From: Candidatus Heimdallarchaeota archaeon
GTDB taxonomy: Archaea; Asgardarchaeota; Heimdallarchaeia; Heimdallarchaeales; Kariarchaeaceae
Length of the DNA stretch: 64,000 nucleotides
Assembly: GCA_030149205.1 (NCBI GenBank)
Contig: JASBSB010000003.1
Span: forward strand, 124,001 to 188,000
Direction: 5' to 3'
Shown: positions 36,977 to 45,187 of the stretch, one piece after another
Layout of the letters: each line of letters begins with the position of its first letter
Position numbering within the stretch: the stretch's first letter is position 1
Made by a program: the position numbers and the translations under genes
The notes under the pieces: model-generated
The model's input: only the letters and a program-made list of their open reading frames with translations
Database searches by the model: none
Told to the model about the DNA's origin: nothing

Positions 36977-38242
36977 TTATTTGATTAGAGTTCTTCTTCT
37001 TAGTTGTGCAATTTCAGATTGTAAATTTATTTTATCAAGGATATTTTCACGCTTGACTTTTTCCAAATCTTCCTTTAATTGCTTAATTTCTTGTTCCCTA
37101 AAGGCTAAAGCCTCAATAAAGTCATAATTCAATTGATTTAATCCCCAAAGACCAATGTTTTTTAAAACTTCACTTTGGGATTTGCTTGCCTTTTCGAAAA
37201 ACATTCTCAAATCATGGTCATTTACATCAGAGCTTTTCTCCTTTACAATATAATTTGAGAAGAACTCAATCGGGCTGTTATCAGTACCATCACCCATTAA
37301 TGATGCTATAGTATCTGGTTTTAGTTCTTTTTCAGCTGACTGATTCTGGGACATCATCTGTTCCAGTTTATCAATTGATTCAAGTTCTTCGGTGTCCGAA
37401 ACTGAATTTGAAATATCATCTTGAACCTCTTGTAAAGTTTTAAGCTGAGCTTTGATCTTTTGAGCTTCCTCAAACCTAAGATGTCCTTTGTTAAAATCAG
37501 GAACATTTTTTCTAAGAGATTTTGGTCTCTTTGGTTTAAGTTCTAGGAGATTTTCAAGATAGTTTGTTTTTTCGTTAAGTTCTGCATTCTCTGACTTCAG
37601 TTCCTCTATTTTTAAAGTTAAATCATTAATTATGTCGTTTTTGTCATCAAGTTGTTTTTGGAGCTCCATTTCATTAAAATCTTGTTTTTCGAAGTCTGAT
37701 TTTTGGGTTAATAACTCCTTTAACTGGTTTTTTTGATTTACTCTTATTTTTTCTTGAGTTTCAAGCTTGTCTTCAAGGGTGTGTACCTGATTAATAACTT
37801 GCTTTAATTTAACCGAATATTCTTTATTTTCTTCTTTCAATTCCTGATTAACCGCAGATAGATCTCTGTTTTCTTCAATGATCTTAGCCATCTGAGACTC
37901 AGTAGCTGTCAGTTTATCCTCGAGTTCTCCTTCTAATTGAACCAATAGCTTGTTTAAATTTTCCTTTTTTGAATCATTTTCATTTTTTAGTTCCTGGATA
38001 GAATAATGTAATTCGTCTATGAGTTCTTCTAATTCTATAATTTTTGCTGAGGTTGTTTTTAGCTCTGAGATAAAACTGTTAATAATATCCCTTGTTAGAG
38101 GATGGTAATCCCCCCAAAATCGTCTGATGAAAGCATCAAATTTTCGATGGGATTCACTAAATTTGAAGATATCATACTCTATGATGTCAGAGCCAAATTC
38201 AGGGACATAGTTTTTTATACTATTTCCAGTTGAATCCTTCAT
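36977..38242 (-). CDS. long coiled-coil protein
   Basis: This 421-residue protein has a short N-terminal globular part (1-55, FDAFIRRFWGDYHPLTRDI), then heptad-rich helices from about 55 to 235 and again near 385-420, Lys/Glu/Leu/Asn-rich with no Pro in the core. The middle (about 240-380) is less regular. No membrane segment or enzyme motif is seen. Such proteins act as scaffolds, tethers or SMC-like spacers. The function is unknown. Long coiled coils are common in Asgard genomes. Confidence 0.7.
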   Translation of the reverse strand: MKDSTGNSIKNYVPEFGSDIIEYDIFKFSESHRKFDAFIRRFWGDYHPLTRDIINSFISELKTTSAKIIELEELIDELHYSIQELKNENDSKKENLNKLLVQLEGELEDKLTATESQMAKIIEENRDLSAVNQELKEENKEYSVKLKQVINQVHTLEDKLETQEKIRVNQKNQLKELLTQKSDFEKQDFNEMELQKQLDDKNDIINDLTLKIEELKSENAELNEKTNYLENLLELKPKRPKSLRKNVPDFNKGHLRFEEAQKIKAQLKTLQEVQDDISNSVSDTEELESIDKLEQMMSQNQSAEKELKPDTIASLMGDGTDNSPIEFFSNYIVKEKSSDVNDHDLRMFFEKASKSQSEVLKNIGLWGLNQLNYDFIEALAFREQEIKQLKEDLEKVKRENILDKINLQSEIAQLRRRTLIK

Positions 38243-38386
38243 TAAATAATATACATTAAGCCCTTTGATTTAAGATTTGTCATATATTTGACTGATAGAT
38301 TTCCTCCAGAATGGTTACTTTGAACAGATTTTATCGATCACGGACTTATAAATAAGTATTAAGAGTGTTTTCTTAACATTAGTTAT

Positions 38387-38830
38387 GTGGAAGAATTGTA
38401 TCTAGGTTATAGAGATGTATCTAGCAAAGAGATCATGAAATTTAAAGAACAGATTTTAAGCGATGAAAAATTCCTTACAATTATAGACACAAAGAATATA
38501 ATTTGTAAAGAGCAAATTTTGCATGCAATTCATCAAACATCATTTAATTTTGAACAGAATCTAAACAGTTCAAAAGAATGGGGCATAGAGTTTATTTTAA
38601 ATTTGTCTGCTTCAAGTAGAATAGAGGAGGCTCTTAACTTATTTGATGTTAATGAGTCTACCATTCAAGCTTTTTTAATTTCCACTTCAGAATTACCTGA
38701 CAATGTTATTTCAGGCTTCCCTGAATTTACACCTGAACATGACACTTTGAAAAAATATGGAGTAAATGACCAAAACTTAGATCTATGTTTAGATGTTATT
38801 TCCCAAATTACATATTCGAAAATCAAATAA
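38387..38830 (+). CDS. cgi121: KEOPS complex subunit Cgi121
   Basis: This 147-residue protein matches Cgi121/TPRKB. It shows a helix ICKEQILHAIHQTSFNFEQN and then the hallmark KEWGIEFILNLSASSRIEEA, in which eukaryotic and archaeal proteins read E-I-x-L-x-L-S-G-S-R-Q-I. Here Gly-Ser-Arg-Gln is Ala-Ser-Ser-Arg, so it is somewhat divergent. Cgi121 binds Bud32 and the tRNA CCA end in the complex that makes t6A37. The start is GTG at 38387. The other KEOPS genes are not in this window. Confidence 0.75.
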   Translation: MEELYLGYRDVSSKEIMKFKEQILSDEKFLTIIDTKNIICKEQILHAIHQTSFNFEQNLNSSKEWGIEFILNLSASSRIEEALNLFDVNESTIQAFLISTSELPDNVISGFPEFTPEHDTLKKYGVNDQNLDLCLDVISQITYSKIK

Positions 38831-38840
38831 TTAAACGGGT

Positions 38841-41213
38841 TTAGTTTGCGCTAACTAAGTAACTAAATCCTTTACGATTTTCCCACCAAATTCCAAATTT
38901 TGTGAATATTGAAATCTCTTCCTTTGGAATTAGTTCGATGATATTTGAGTAAAATATTGCATAATCAATTCTCTTCAGGTCGTATTCGTTTATACCAGAT
39001 TGTTCTTTTACACGTATTTTTTGTTGTTCAGAGTCAACTGATTCAAGTGTACCATTGATTTGGATATCATAATTATCCTTCGAGTACAATCCTACTTTAC
39101 TAGAAACAAAATATCGGAATAATTCAATTTCTTCTTCGCTTTTATCTTTTCTGAGCTCAATACCTATAGGAGAAAATCCTACAATAAATTTTGAACCCTC
39201 TCTGATTTGATCATCAATGTTTAACTTAATCTTATCCCAATCTGCTACTTCTGAATCAATGTTAAACTTTGATAAGACTGATTTTCCCTTGGTGTAAAGT
39301 ATTGTAGTCTTGTTATTAAATTCATCAAGATACTTTAATGGTATACCTATATCTTGAAACTTGAGGCTACTACCATCCTTTAACTTAACTAACAATCCTT
39401 TCTTTTTATCAAATTCATAGGAGGTGGGTACAACGATCACACCTTTCTTAGTATAATGGGGTTCATTCCACTCTATCCATTTTATCAGATAATTTGCAGA
39501 AAGCGCTGATTTTCCATCCACAGTTAAAGAAATTGGAGAGTAAACTTGATAGGATCGTTCAATAGTTTCAAGTTTTCCCTCAATTATCTCAGAATTAATT
39601 GGGTCGAATAAAACCAAATTCTTGTTGAGATAATTTTTATACATCTCTTCCCAGGGCATTATTTCATATACTTTTTCTAGGTCTTCCTTTGTGAAATCTG
39701 CGAAATAAGTTTGATTTATTATTTCTGCAACTCTTTCACGGTTGCTTTGAAGTAATTTTATTCGATTCTTTCGTTTGTACAAGCCTATAATATTATATGG
39801 AAGAAAAGCTGCTTTTAATGGAGGAAGCTTATCAGTGATTAACGCACTAATCCTATAACTTGTTCTTGGGTGAGATACGAATATATTAGAAAAGGCTTGT
39901 CCTCGAGTTGGTGAGATAATTTCTTTATAAATTCTTACTGAGGCTTCTGCAGAGAATCTCACTTTTTCTTCTCTGGTTTGGGTTTTGTCTGTAAGTAAGT
40001 TAACTGATACACCGAAATCAGCGGCTACACCCTGGTAAAACCCTTCTAACCTTATCAATGCCTCACTTAACTCTTCACCATATCCAGCATCTTTGGTAAC
40101 TTTATCAGCATGGCCTTCAAGAGCTCTAACAAACACGTAAAGGAAAATAACTAGAACATAACTAAATATAAGATAAGGCACAAAGTCTATGTTGAATTTT
40201 CCGCTTGAACTAAAGATATAATCATAAGTTGTAGCTGGAATTAAAAGTGCCTTCTTAATAGCGAGTTCAAAGATTGAAAGTAGCAACAATATGAAAACAT
40301 GATGCTTAGATGCATGCGCAAGTTCGTGTCCCACAATCCCTTTGATATCTGAATCAGTGAAACTATTAAGGTCGTTACTTATAAAAGCAATTCTTTTGTC
40401 GAAGAAAGGTCCGTATGCAAAGGCATTGAGAATAGGAGCTCGTACAAAACCTACTTTCACATCTTCCTTAATCCCAAGTTTATGAGCAACGGTTTGTACC
40501 TTTGCAATAATTTCTGGGTCAGTTACAGATTTCACACCATATAAGACATCTAGCAACCAACCAGATATGAAATACATAAAAATCATCACTAGAGCAAGGA
40601 TCTCATAGATTCCAAAACTAAGGAATATAACTCTGTTATTCAAGGGACTATTTCCCATGAAGTGAATGATAGTATCTTTGAAAAAATAAGCAAATACTAC
40701 ATAAACTAACCCGAACAGTAACAGATACACAATTTGAGGAGATGAGAATCTAGAAACTAGAATAAATTTCTTTCCAAAAAAGATATATGCGAATATTATG
40801 AACACTATAAAACTAAAGGTAAATGAGGCAGAAAAGAACTGTTCATTTTTTGGTGTTCCATTGAGAAAGTTGTAGACCATCTGTACTATCTTTCCGATTA
40901 GAACAACAACATACGAAATTGTTGCAGATAACATAAGTTTGTTCCAAACAGGGACATCTCTTAATTCATATGTCTGCCACACCATCAACACTGTTAAACC
41001 CATAAAAAAGCCAAAGGCCACATCATTGAAGGCAAACGTCAACGCAGATCCTATGAATATTGAACTCCAGAGCACTAAATATTCAATGGATGAATTATGC
41101 TTTAGATAAACCCGTAATTCAGAGAATATTAGTACTAGAGCAAAAAGAGCAATAATCAAAGAGATTCCCCTTAAACCATTTGCAGATAGCCATGCAATAG
41201 TTTCATTAATCAT
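38841..41213 (-). CDS. M48-family membrane metalloprotease with large C-terminal extension
   Basis: This 790-residue protein has a run of about seven membrane helices (1-235), then an HtpX/Ste24-like peptidase. The zinc motif is HELAH in GIVGHELAHASKHH (about 294-298), with the third ligand Glu in ALEGHAD near 366. Two membrane helices separate these motifs. After about residue 440, where HtpX normally ends, some 350 more residues form soluble beta-rich domains with no recognised family. It would cleave membrane or misfolded proteins at the membrane. The extension is unusual and may recognise substrates. Confidence 0.85.
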   Translation of the reverse strand: MINETIAWLSANGLRGISLIIALFALVLIFSELRVYLKHNSSIEYLVLWSSIFIGSALTFAFNDVAFGFFMGLTVLMVWQTYELRDVPVWNKLMLSATISYVVVLIGKIVQMVYNFLNGTPKNEQFFSASFTFSFIVFIIFAYIFFGKKFILVSRFSSPQIVYLLLFGLVYVVFAYFFKDTIIHFMGNSPLNNRVIFLSFGIYEILALVMIFMYFISGWLLDVLYGVKSVTDPEIIAKVQTVAHKLGIKEDVKVGFVRAPILNAFAYGPFFDKRIAFISNDLNSFTDSDIKGIVGHELAHASKHHVFILLLLSIFELAIKKALLIPATTYDYIFSSSGKFNIDFVPYLIFSYVLVIFLYVFVRALEGHADKVTKDAGYGEELSEALIRLEGFYQGVAADFGVSVNLLTDKTQTREEKVRFSAEASVRIYKEIISPTRGQAFSNIFVSHPRTSYRISALITDKLPPLKAAFLPYNIIGLYKRKNRIKLLQSNRERVAEIINQTYFADFTKEDLEKVYEIMPWEEMYKNYLNKNLVLFDPINSEIIEGKLETIERSYQVYSPISLTVDGKSALSANYLIKWIEWNEPHYTKKGVIVVPTSYEFDKKKGLLVKLKDGSSLKFQDIGIPLKYLDEFNNKTTILYTKGKSVLSKFNIDSEVADWDKIKLNIDDQIREGSKFIVGFSPIGIELRKDKSEEEIELFRYFVSSKVGLYSKDNYDIQINGTLESVDSEQQKIRVKEQSGINEYDLKRIDYAIFYSNIIELIPKEEISIFTKFGIWWENRKGFSYLVSAN

Positions 41214-41357
41214 ATTCTTAAAATCACAACTTAGTTTAAAGAAGTACCTATATCATAACATATATTTTTACAGCTCTATGTAGTTTCTATAATCCCTGAA
41301 GTAATATTCAAAATCATAATTTAGCATTATCAAAATGACAAATTTAAAGGGGAGTGT

Positions 41358-41412
41358 CTGACAAAGTCTGTCAGGTTTACGACCATAATTTATAAATACG
41401 TAAAAAACGGTC
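41358..41412 (+). promoter_or_regulatory. TATA box flanked by two inverted repeats before the GcvH-like gene
   Basis: CTGACA-aagtc-TGTCAG (41358-41374) is a perfect 6-bp palindrome. Just after it, AGGTTTACGACC and GGTCAAAACCT form a second, imperfect inverted repeat on either side of a TATA-like TTTATAAATA (about 41390-41399). A start about 25 bp downstream of the TATA would give a leader of roughly 25-30 nt before ATG 41445. The arrangement suggests operator sites for one or two dimeric repressors. Confidence 0.4.
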
Positions 41413-41444
41413 AAAACCTGTATCAAATTAAAGATGTGATGTGA

Positions 41445-41966
41445 ATGATAACAATTGGAAACATAAAAATTGACCCATCATACCTCTATTATAATGAGTA
41501 CGTTTGGTTATCTGTTGAAGATGAAAATGAGGTCCTCATAGGATTGACAGATTTTGGACAGCAACAATTAAAGGATATAATTAATATCGATGTTGCCTCC
41601 ACATCACAACGGATTGCCACAGGAAAACCATTAGCCACAATTGAATCTATATCCAGAGAATACGTCCTAAAATCTCCAGTTTCATGTGTAGTTCTTGAAG
41701 TAAACGAAGATGTTGTGGAGAACCCCGAATTGCTTAATGAAAAACCCTTTTCAAGCTGGTTAGTCAGAGTTGAAGCCTATGATCCTGATGAGTTGGATAA
41801 GCTTATGGATAGTGACTTAATGGCAGACCAGATCGCTGACCTTGTAGAAATAACCGAAGAAAAGGATGATCTAGATGACGATTTTGAATTTGAAAATGAA
41901 ATGGACTCTGAAGATGAATACTATGACGAATATGAAGAATTCGAAGAATTTGATGATGAATTTTAA
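41445..41966 (+). CDS. GcvH-like protein lacking the lipoyl lysine, with acidic tail
   Basis: The first 130 of 173 residues align end to end with glycine-cleavage H protein: NEYVWLSVEDENEVLIGLTD, then ATIESISREYVLKSPVSC and NPELLNEKPFSSWLVRVEA. The lipoyl attachment motif is normally E-S-V-K. Here it is E67-S-I-S70, so Ser replaces the lipoylated Lys. It cannot act as a normal lipoyl carrier unless a nearby Lys (K76) is used. The last 40 residues are almost all Asp/Glu/Tyr/Phe. Its stop overlaps the purB stop tail to tail by 4 bp. No other glycine cleavage genes are in the window. Confidence 0.85.
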   Translation: MITIGNIKIDPSYLYYNEYVWLSVEDENEVLIGLTDFGQQQLKDIINIDVASTSQRIATGKPLATIESISREYVLKSPVSCVVLEVNEDVVENPELLNEKPFSSWLVRVEAYDPDELDKLMDSDLMADQIADLVEITEEKDDLDDDFEFENEMDSEDEYYDEYEEFEEFDDEF

Positions 41967-43252
41967 ACCTTGAATTTTGACAAAACTTCTTCTGATTTTT
42001 CTATAGCTAATCCTACATCGAATGTGTCAAAGATCTCTCTCAATTTTTTTTCGGTAACTAAATCTTTTATCTGTGAGTCATTGAGGACATCTTGCTTAAA
42101 ATTCTTCGAACCCACATATTTTCGAAGTAACTCATGCCCAGTCTGTCTCCCAACTTTTGGAACTAGTTCTCTTAGAATTTGTTCAGAATGTCCCACTGCT
42201 GCTTTTTCTAAATTCTTCTTTAAATTTTCATCATTGATTTCCAGACCATCTAGGATTGCATTAATTTGCAAAATCATGTAATGAGATACAATTACACTCT
42301 CTGGTATAACCAATCTTTCTGGTGCAGAGTTTGAAATTTCTCGTTCATGCTCTAAAGCGATGTTTTCTAATCCCACAGATACATTTGACCTAACAACCCT
42401 TGCTAAACCGTTTAATCGCTCAGTTTTATGAGGGTTTCTTTTGTGAGGCATAGCAGAGCTTCCCACCTGTTTGGAGCTCCGAGGTTCAAACCATTCTTGT
42501 ATTTCACTTCTCTGGAGATGCCTTATTTCCTTGGACAATCTTTCAATGACTGAAGCTACCTGAGCAAGGTGGTACAGAAAACTCGAATGCACCAACCGAG
42601 TTACAACCTGTGTAGATATGGGAACTGGGGACAATCCTAGCTTTTGTAGAACCAAAGCCTCCAATTCCCTACTATGTGATGACGCATAATTTCCGACTGC
42701 ACCAGAAAATTTACTAATTGCAACATCACACTTTAATAACTCCTGATAACTTCGATAAAACTCATAATAGTAGTTTGAGAACTTGAAACCGACTGTTGTA
42801 GGAACGGCAAATTGCCCATGGGTTCTTCCAATTGTAGGAACAGATTTGTATTTCTGAATTTTTTCACGTAAAAGACCTAAGGTTTTCTTTAATTCCTCAA
42901 GAATAATTGTTTTAGCATCTCTCATTTGTTGAGCTAACACAGTATCCTGAATATCCATAGACGTAGCTGTATAATGTATCCATTCTCCCGCATCACCACA
43001 CTGTTCTGCTAATGCTCTAACTACTGCCATTAGATCGTGGTTAATCTCTTTATCGATTTCTTCCACTCTGCTCAGTTTAACTTTAGGTATTTTTTCTGAA
43101 ACGATGGTACTAATTCCATTGGGAATCTTCCCTAATTCTTCAAGAGCTTCAGTAAGCTTCAGTTCTGTTTGTAATTGAAGTGCAAGCTTGTTTTCTGCTG
43201 AGAATAGATCAGCAATTGGTGTACGGTATCTTGTATACCCCTCAGACCACAT
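41963..43252 (-). CDS. purB: adenylosuccinate lyase
   Basis: This 429-residue member of the fumarase/aspartase superfamily carries the signature SSAMPHKRNPHKTERL near residue 262, the catalytic Thr-His in TIGRTHGQFAVPT, TATSMDIQDT, and the PurB-type C-terminus VGRQTGHELLRKYV. It splits SAICAR and adenylosuccinate with release of fumarate in purine synthesis. The N-terminus is slightly shorter than in many PurB proteins (it begins WSEGYTRYRTPIADLFS). A structured hairpin lies about 90 bp upstream of its start. Confidence 0.95.
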   Translation of the reverse strand: MWSEGYTRYRTPIADLFSAENKLALQLQTELKLTEALEELGKIPNGISTIVSEKIPKVKLSRVEEIDKEINHDLMAVVRALAEQCGDAGEWIHYTATSMDIQDTVLAQQMRDAKTIILEELKKTLGLLREKIQKYKSVPTIGRTHGQFAVPTTVGFKFSNYYYEFYRSYQELLKCDVAISKFSGAVGNYASSHSRELEALVLQKLGLSPVPISTQVVTRLVHSSFLYHLAQVASVIERLSKEIRHLQRSEIQEWFEPRSSKQVGSSAMPHKRNPHKTERLNGLARVVRSNVSVGLENIALEHEREISNSAPERLVIPESVIVSHYMILQINAILDGLEINDENLKKNLEKAAVGHSEQILRELVPKVGRQTGHELLRKYVGSKNFKQDVLNDSQIKDLVTEKKLREIFDTFDVGLAIEKSEEVLSKFKV

Positions 43253-43342
43253 ACAGTTTCATTAGAATATGATTATTTGTAGATTGTCTAGTGGTCATGA
43301 TTTTTCAAATCAAAATCTAGACAATTGATATGAAAGATATAA

Positions 43343-43405
43343 CGGCTGCTAGGAAACTCTAGTTCATAGCTATCGCTCGGAGAGAACCATGACATTTAGC
43401 AGCCG
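43343..43405 (-). ncRNA. candidate structured RNA hairpin 5' of purB
   Basis: A perfect 9-bp inverted repeat, CGGCTGCTA and TAGCAGCCG, encloses 45 nt. Read on the minus strand, an inner stem CTCT/AGAG encloses GA and TGA elements on opposite sides that could form a kink-turn, and an ATA lies two bases after the closing stem. That layout resembles an archaeal H/ACA guide RNA. It could instead be a 5'-UTR regulatory element of purB or a processing hairpin. At 63 nt, and without a T-loop motif, it is not a tRNA. The strand is inferred from the kink-turn-like bases and from purB. Confidence 0.35.
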
Positions 43406-43460
43406 ATCCACCATTAAAATGGAGATTTAAGGAATTTTTGTAATCAACCATGAGAAAGTG

Positions 43461-44558
43461 CTATCCGCTCTTCGATTCAATTACCATAGGAATTCGATTG
43501 AGTATTGAATTGAACCCAGGTCTAAATCCTAGGTAAAATGTAAAAAAGCCTAAGGTGATAAACCCTAAAACCGATACGTAATACGATGCAAAAACATACA
43601 TTGATAAAACAATATTGTTTCTTAAAAGCAAGAGTATTCCAATATCTAAAATAATGGAAAATATAAAGTAGCCCAAAACAAAAATTATCATAAGTTTTAA
43701 ACTTCGGTTAAAGCCAAGAGACTCTAGCCTATATCCAAAAAACCATCCCATTACTAAATAGAAGATCCATGATATGAAAATTCCAACTACACTTACAGTA
43801 AAAACATTTGGATTTGATATGTTAGCAACCATATCCTGAAGAAGAATATTTGGATTATAGAGTCGAATACTCAAAGGACCTAACAAAATCGAGATTACAC
43901 CCCAGTACACATATTGCGTAATAAAAATTGAGACAAGTTTACCCTTTGATGTTGGTTGAACTTCCAATCGCTTAGATTCGATTTGTACTGTTTCAATTTC
44001 TCTTTTCTTAACCTCAAATTGTGGTAAACCAGGAAGGCTAGGCATCGTTTTCTTTTCTTTATTAACAGAAATTTCTGCTTCAGGTTCCATTGGTAAAGAT
44101 CTACCATCCATAGATTCAGTTCTATCCTCAATTTTCTTATCGATATCATTAGGTGGATCACTAAATTCGAAATCAGGAATCTTAGGTAAAGATCTATTTG
44201 TCAATTTGTGTCCCTCTGGAGGTTCTGAATTGTCATCCCTACTTATCGGATCTCTTTGTGTTGATTCTTTTCCTGAAATGTCGGTTATATCATCGCTTGT
44301 ATTGAGATTATTTGGTTCGAAGTCTGGTAATTCAGGTAGCTGTCCTGGTTCTTTTTGTATCTCCTTGTTAACTTTAAAATCTTTATCCCCCAATTCCTTT
44401 AGAGAACTTAGATCAAGATTTTTCAATTTCTCTGGATTAATCTTTCCTTTTAGATCATCAATAGACCTGTCTTGAATTTGAAAACCACAATTAGAACATT
44501 GAGTATCATTAGTTGTGATTGTATTTCCACAGTTGGGACAGACCTTGTTTTTGCTCAC
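43461..44558 (-). CDS. zinc ribbon membrane protein
   Basis: This 365-residue protein starts with a zinc ribbon (C7, C10, C21, C24: VCPNCG and CSNCG). A long disordered, Pro/Asp/Glu-rich linker follows (about 30-195) with repeats of the type LPELPDFE / LPKIPDFEF / LPGLPQFE. Four membrane helices end the protein (about 208-350). It was not recognised as a family. The repeated short LPxxPxFE motifs in the linker could be docking sites. It is encoded 84 bp after the roadblock gene on the same strand. Confidence 0.65.
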   Translation of the reverse strand: MSKNKVCPNCGNTITTNDTQCSNCGFQIQDRSIDDLKGKINPEKLKNLDLSSLKELGDKDFKVNKEIQKEPGQLPELPDFEPNNLNTSDDITDISGKESTQRDPISRDDNSEPPEGHKLTNRSLPKIPDFEFSDPPNDIDKKIEDRTESMDGRSLPMEPEAEISVNKEKKTMPSLPGLPQFEVKKREIETVQIESKRLEVQPTSKGKLVSIFITQYVYWGVISILLGPLSIRLYNPNILLQDMVANISNPNVFTVSVVGIFISWIFYLVMGWFFGYRLESLGFNRSLKLMIIFVLGYFIFSIILDIGILLLLRNNIVLSMYVFASYYVSVLGFITLGFFTFYLGFRPGFNSILNRIPMVIESKSG

Positions 44559-44642
44559 AATGTTTAAATCATCGTAAAAAATAAAAGCCTACTGTGTATC
44601 AAGAAAATTTTTGTTTTGTTCCATCCATAATTTAAACAAGGT

Positions 44643-45017
44643 TTAACTGAGTACTTTTCTCGCTTCCTCAGTTAATGATTTTATGTTCATTTCACGTAGA
44701 CCACTTACTTCCTCTCGGTTTGTGATAACTACCAAATTGTAACTTTCATTGATCTGTCGAACATAAATAAGAATATTTTCCTCCTCAATAAGGACAGACT
44801 TGAGTTTAAAGTTATCTCGTAATAAACTCTTGAGAATTGTGTTTGTGAAATCCATTATTTTTGCGGAAGTACCTTGTACCACCCCGGTGGGAAAGCTACT
44901 TGACACTTCAGCCATAACTAATGCCTGTTTAGAGTCAATTACACTTAAACCTAAGACTCCTTCTGTTCTTTCTTCAAATTTTTTCAATATTCCTTCGAGC
45001 TTTGACCCGATTGACAT
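44643..45017 (-). CDS. roadblock/LC7 domain protein
   Basis: This 124-residue single-domain protein has helix 1 (GILKKFEERTEGVLGLSV), a strand with IDSKQALVMAEVSSSFP, a long central helix (AKIMDFTNTILKSLLRDN) and paired strands (LIEEENILIYVRQI, YNLVVITNRE), the roadblock/LC7 pattern. It probably dimerises and binds a small GTPase. It may be co-transcribed with the zinc ribbon membrane protein that follows it. Confidence 0.8.
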   Translation of the reverse strand: MSIGSKLEGILKKFEERTEGVLGLSVIDSKQALVMAEVSSSFPTGVVQGTSAKIMDFTNTILKSLLRDNFKLKSVLIEEENILIYVRQINESYNLVVITNREEVSGLREMNIKSLTEEARKVLS

Positions 45018-45187
45018 ATTAATTATTATTCAATAATTATAATTTAAGTTATCCGTATTGCTTGATACATTTAGAAAAAATTCAATTTAAATCTGAGTTG
45101 TAATTGATTAATATTTTTTAGGAACAGATTAAATTCACCAGTCTAATTTAAGTTATCTTTATCAATAAAAGAATAAGAATTCTAAAT

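Noticed and set aside
41445..41966. A functional glycine-cleavage H protein
   Set aside because: The lipoylated Lys is replaced by Ser, and no other glycine-cleavage gene is nearby.
43343..43405. tRNA gene suggested by the 9-bp stem
   Set aside because: Only 63 nt between stem ends, no T-loop motif and no anticodon arm on either strand.
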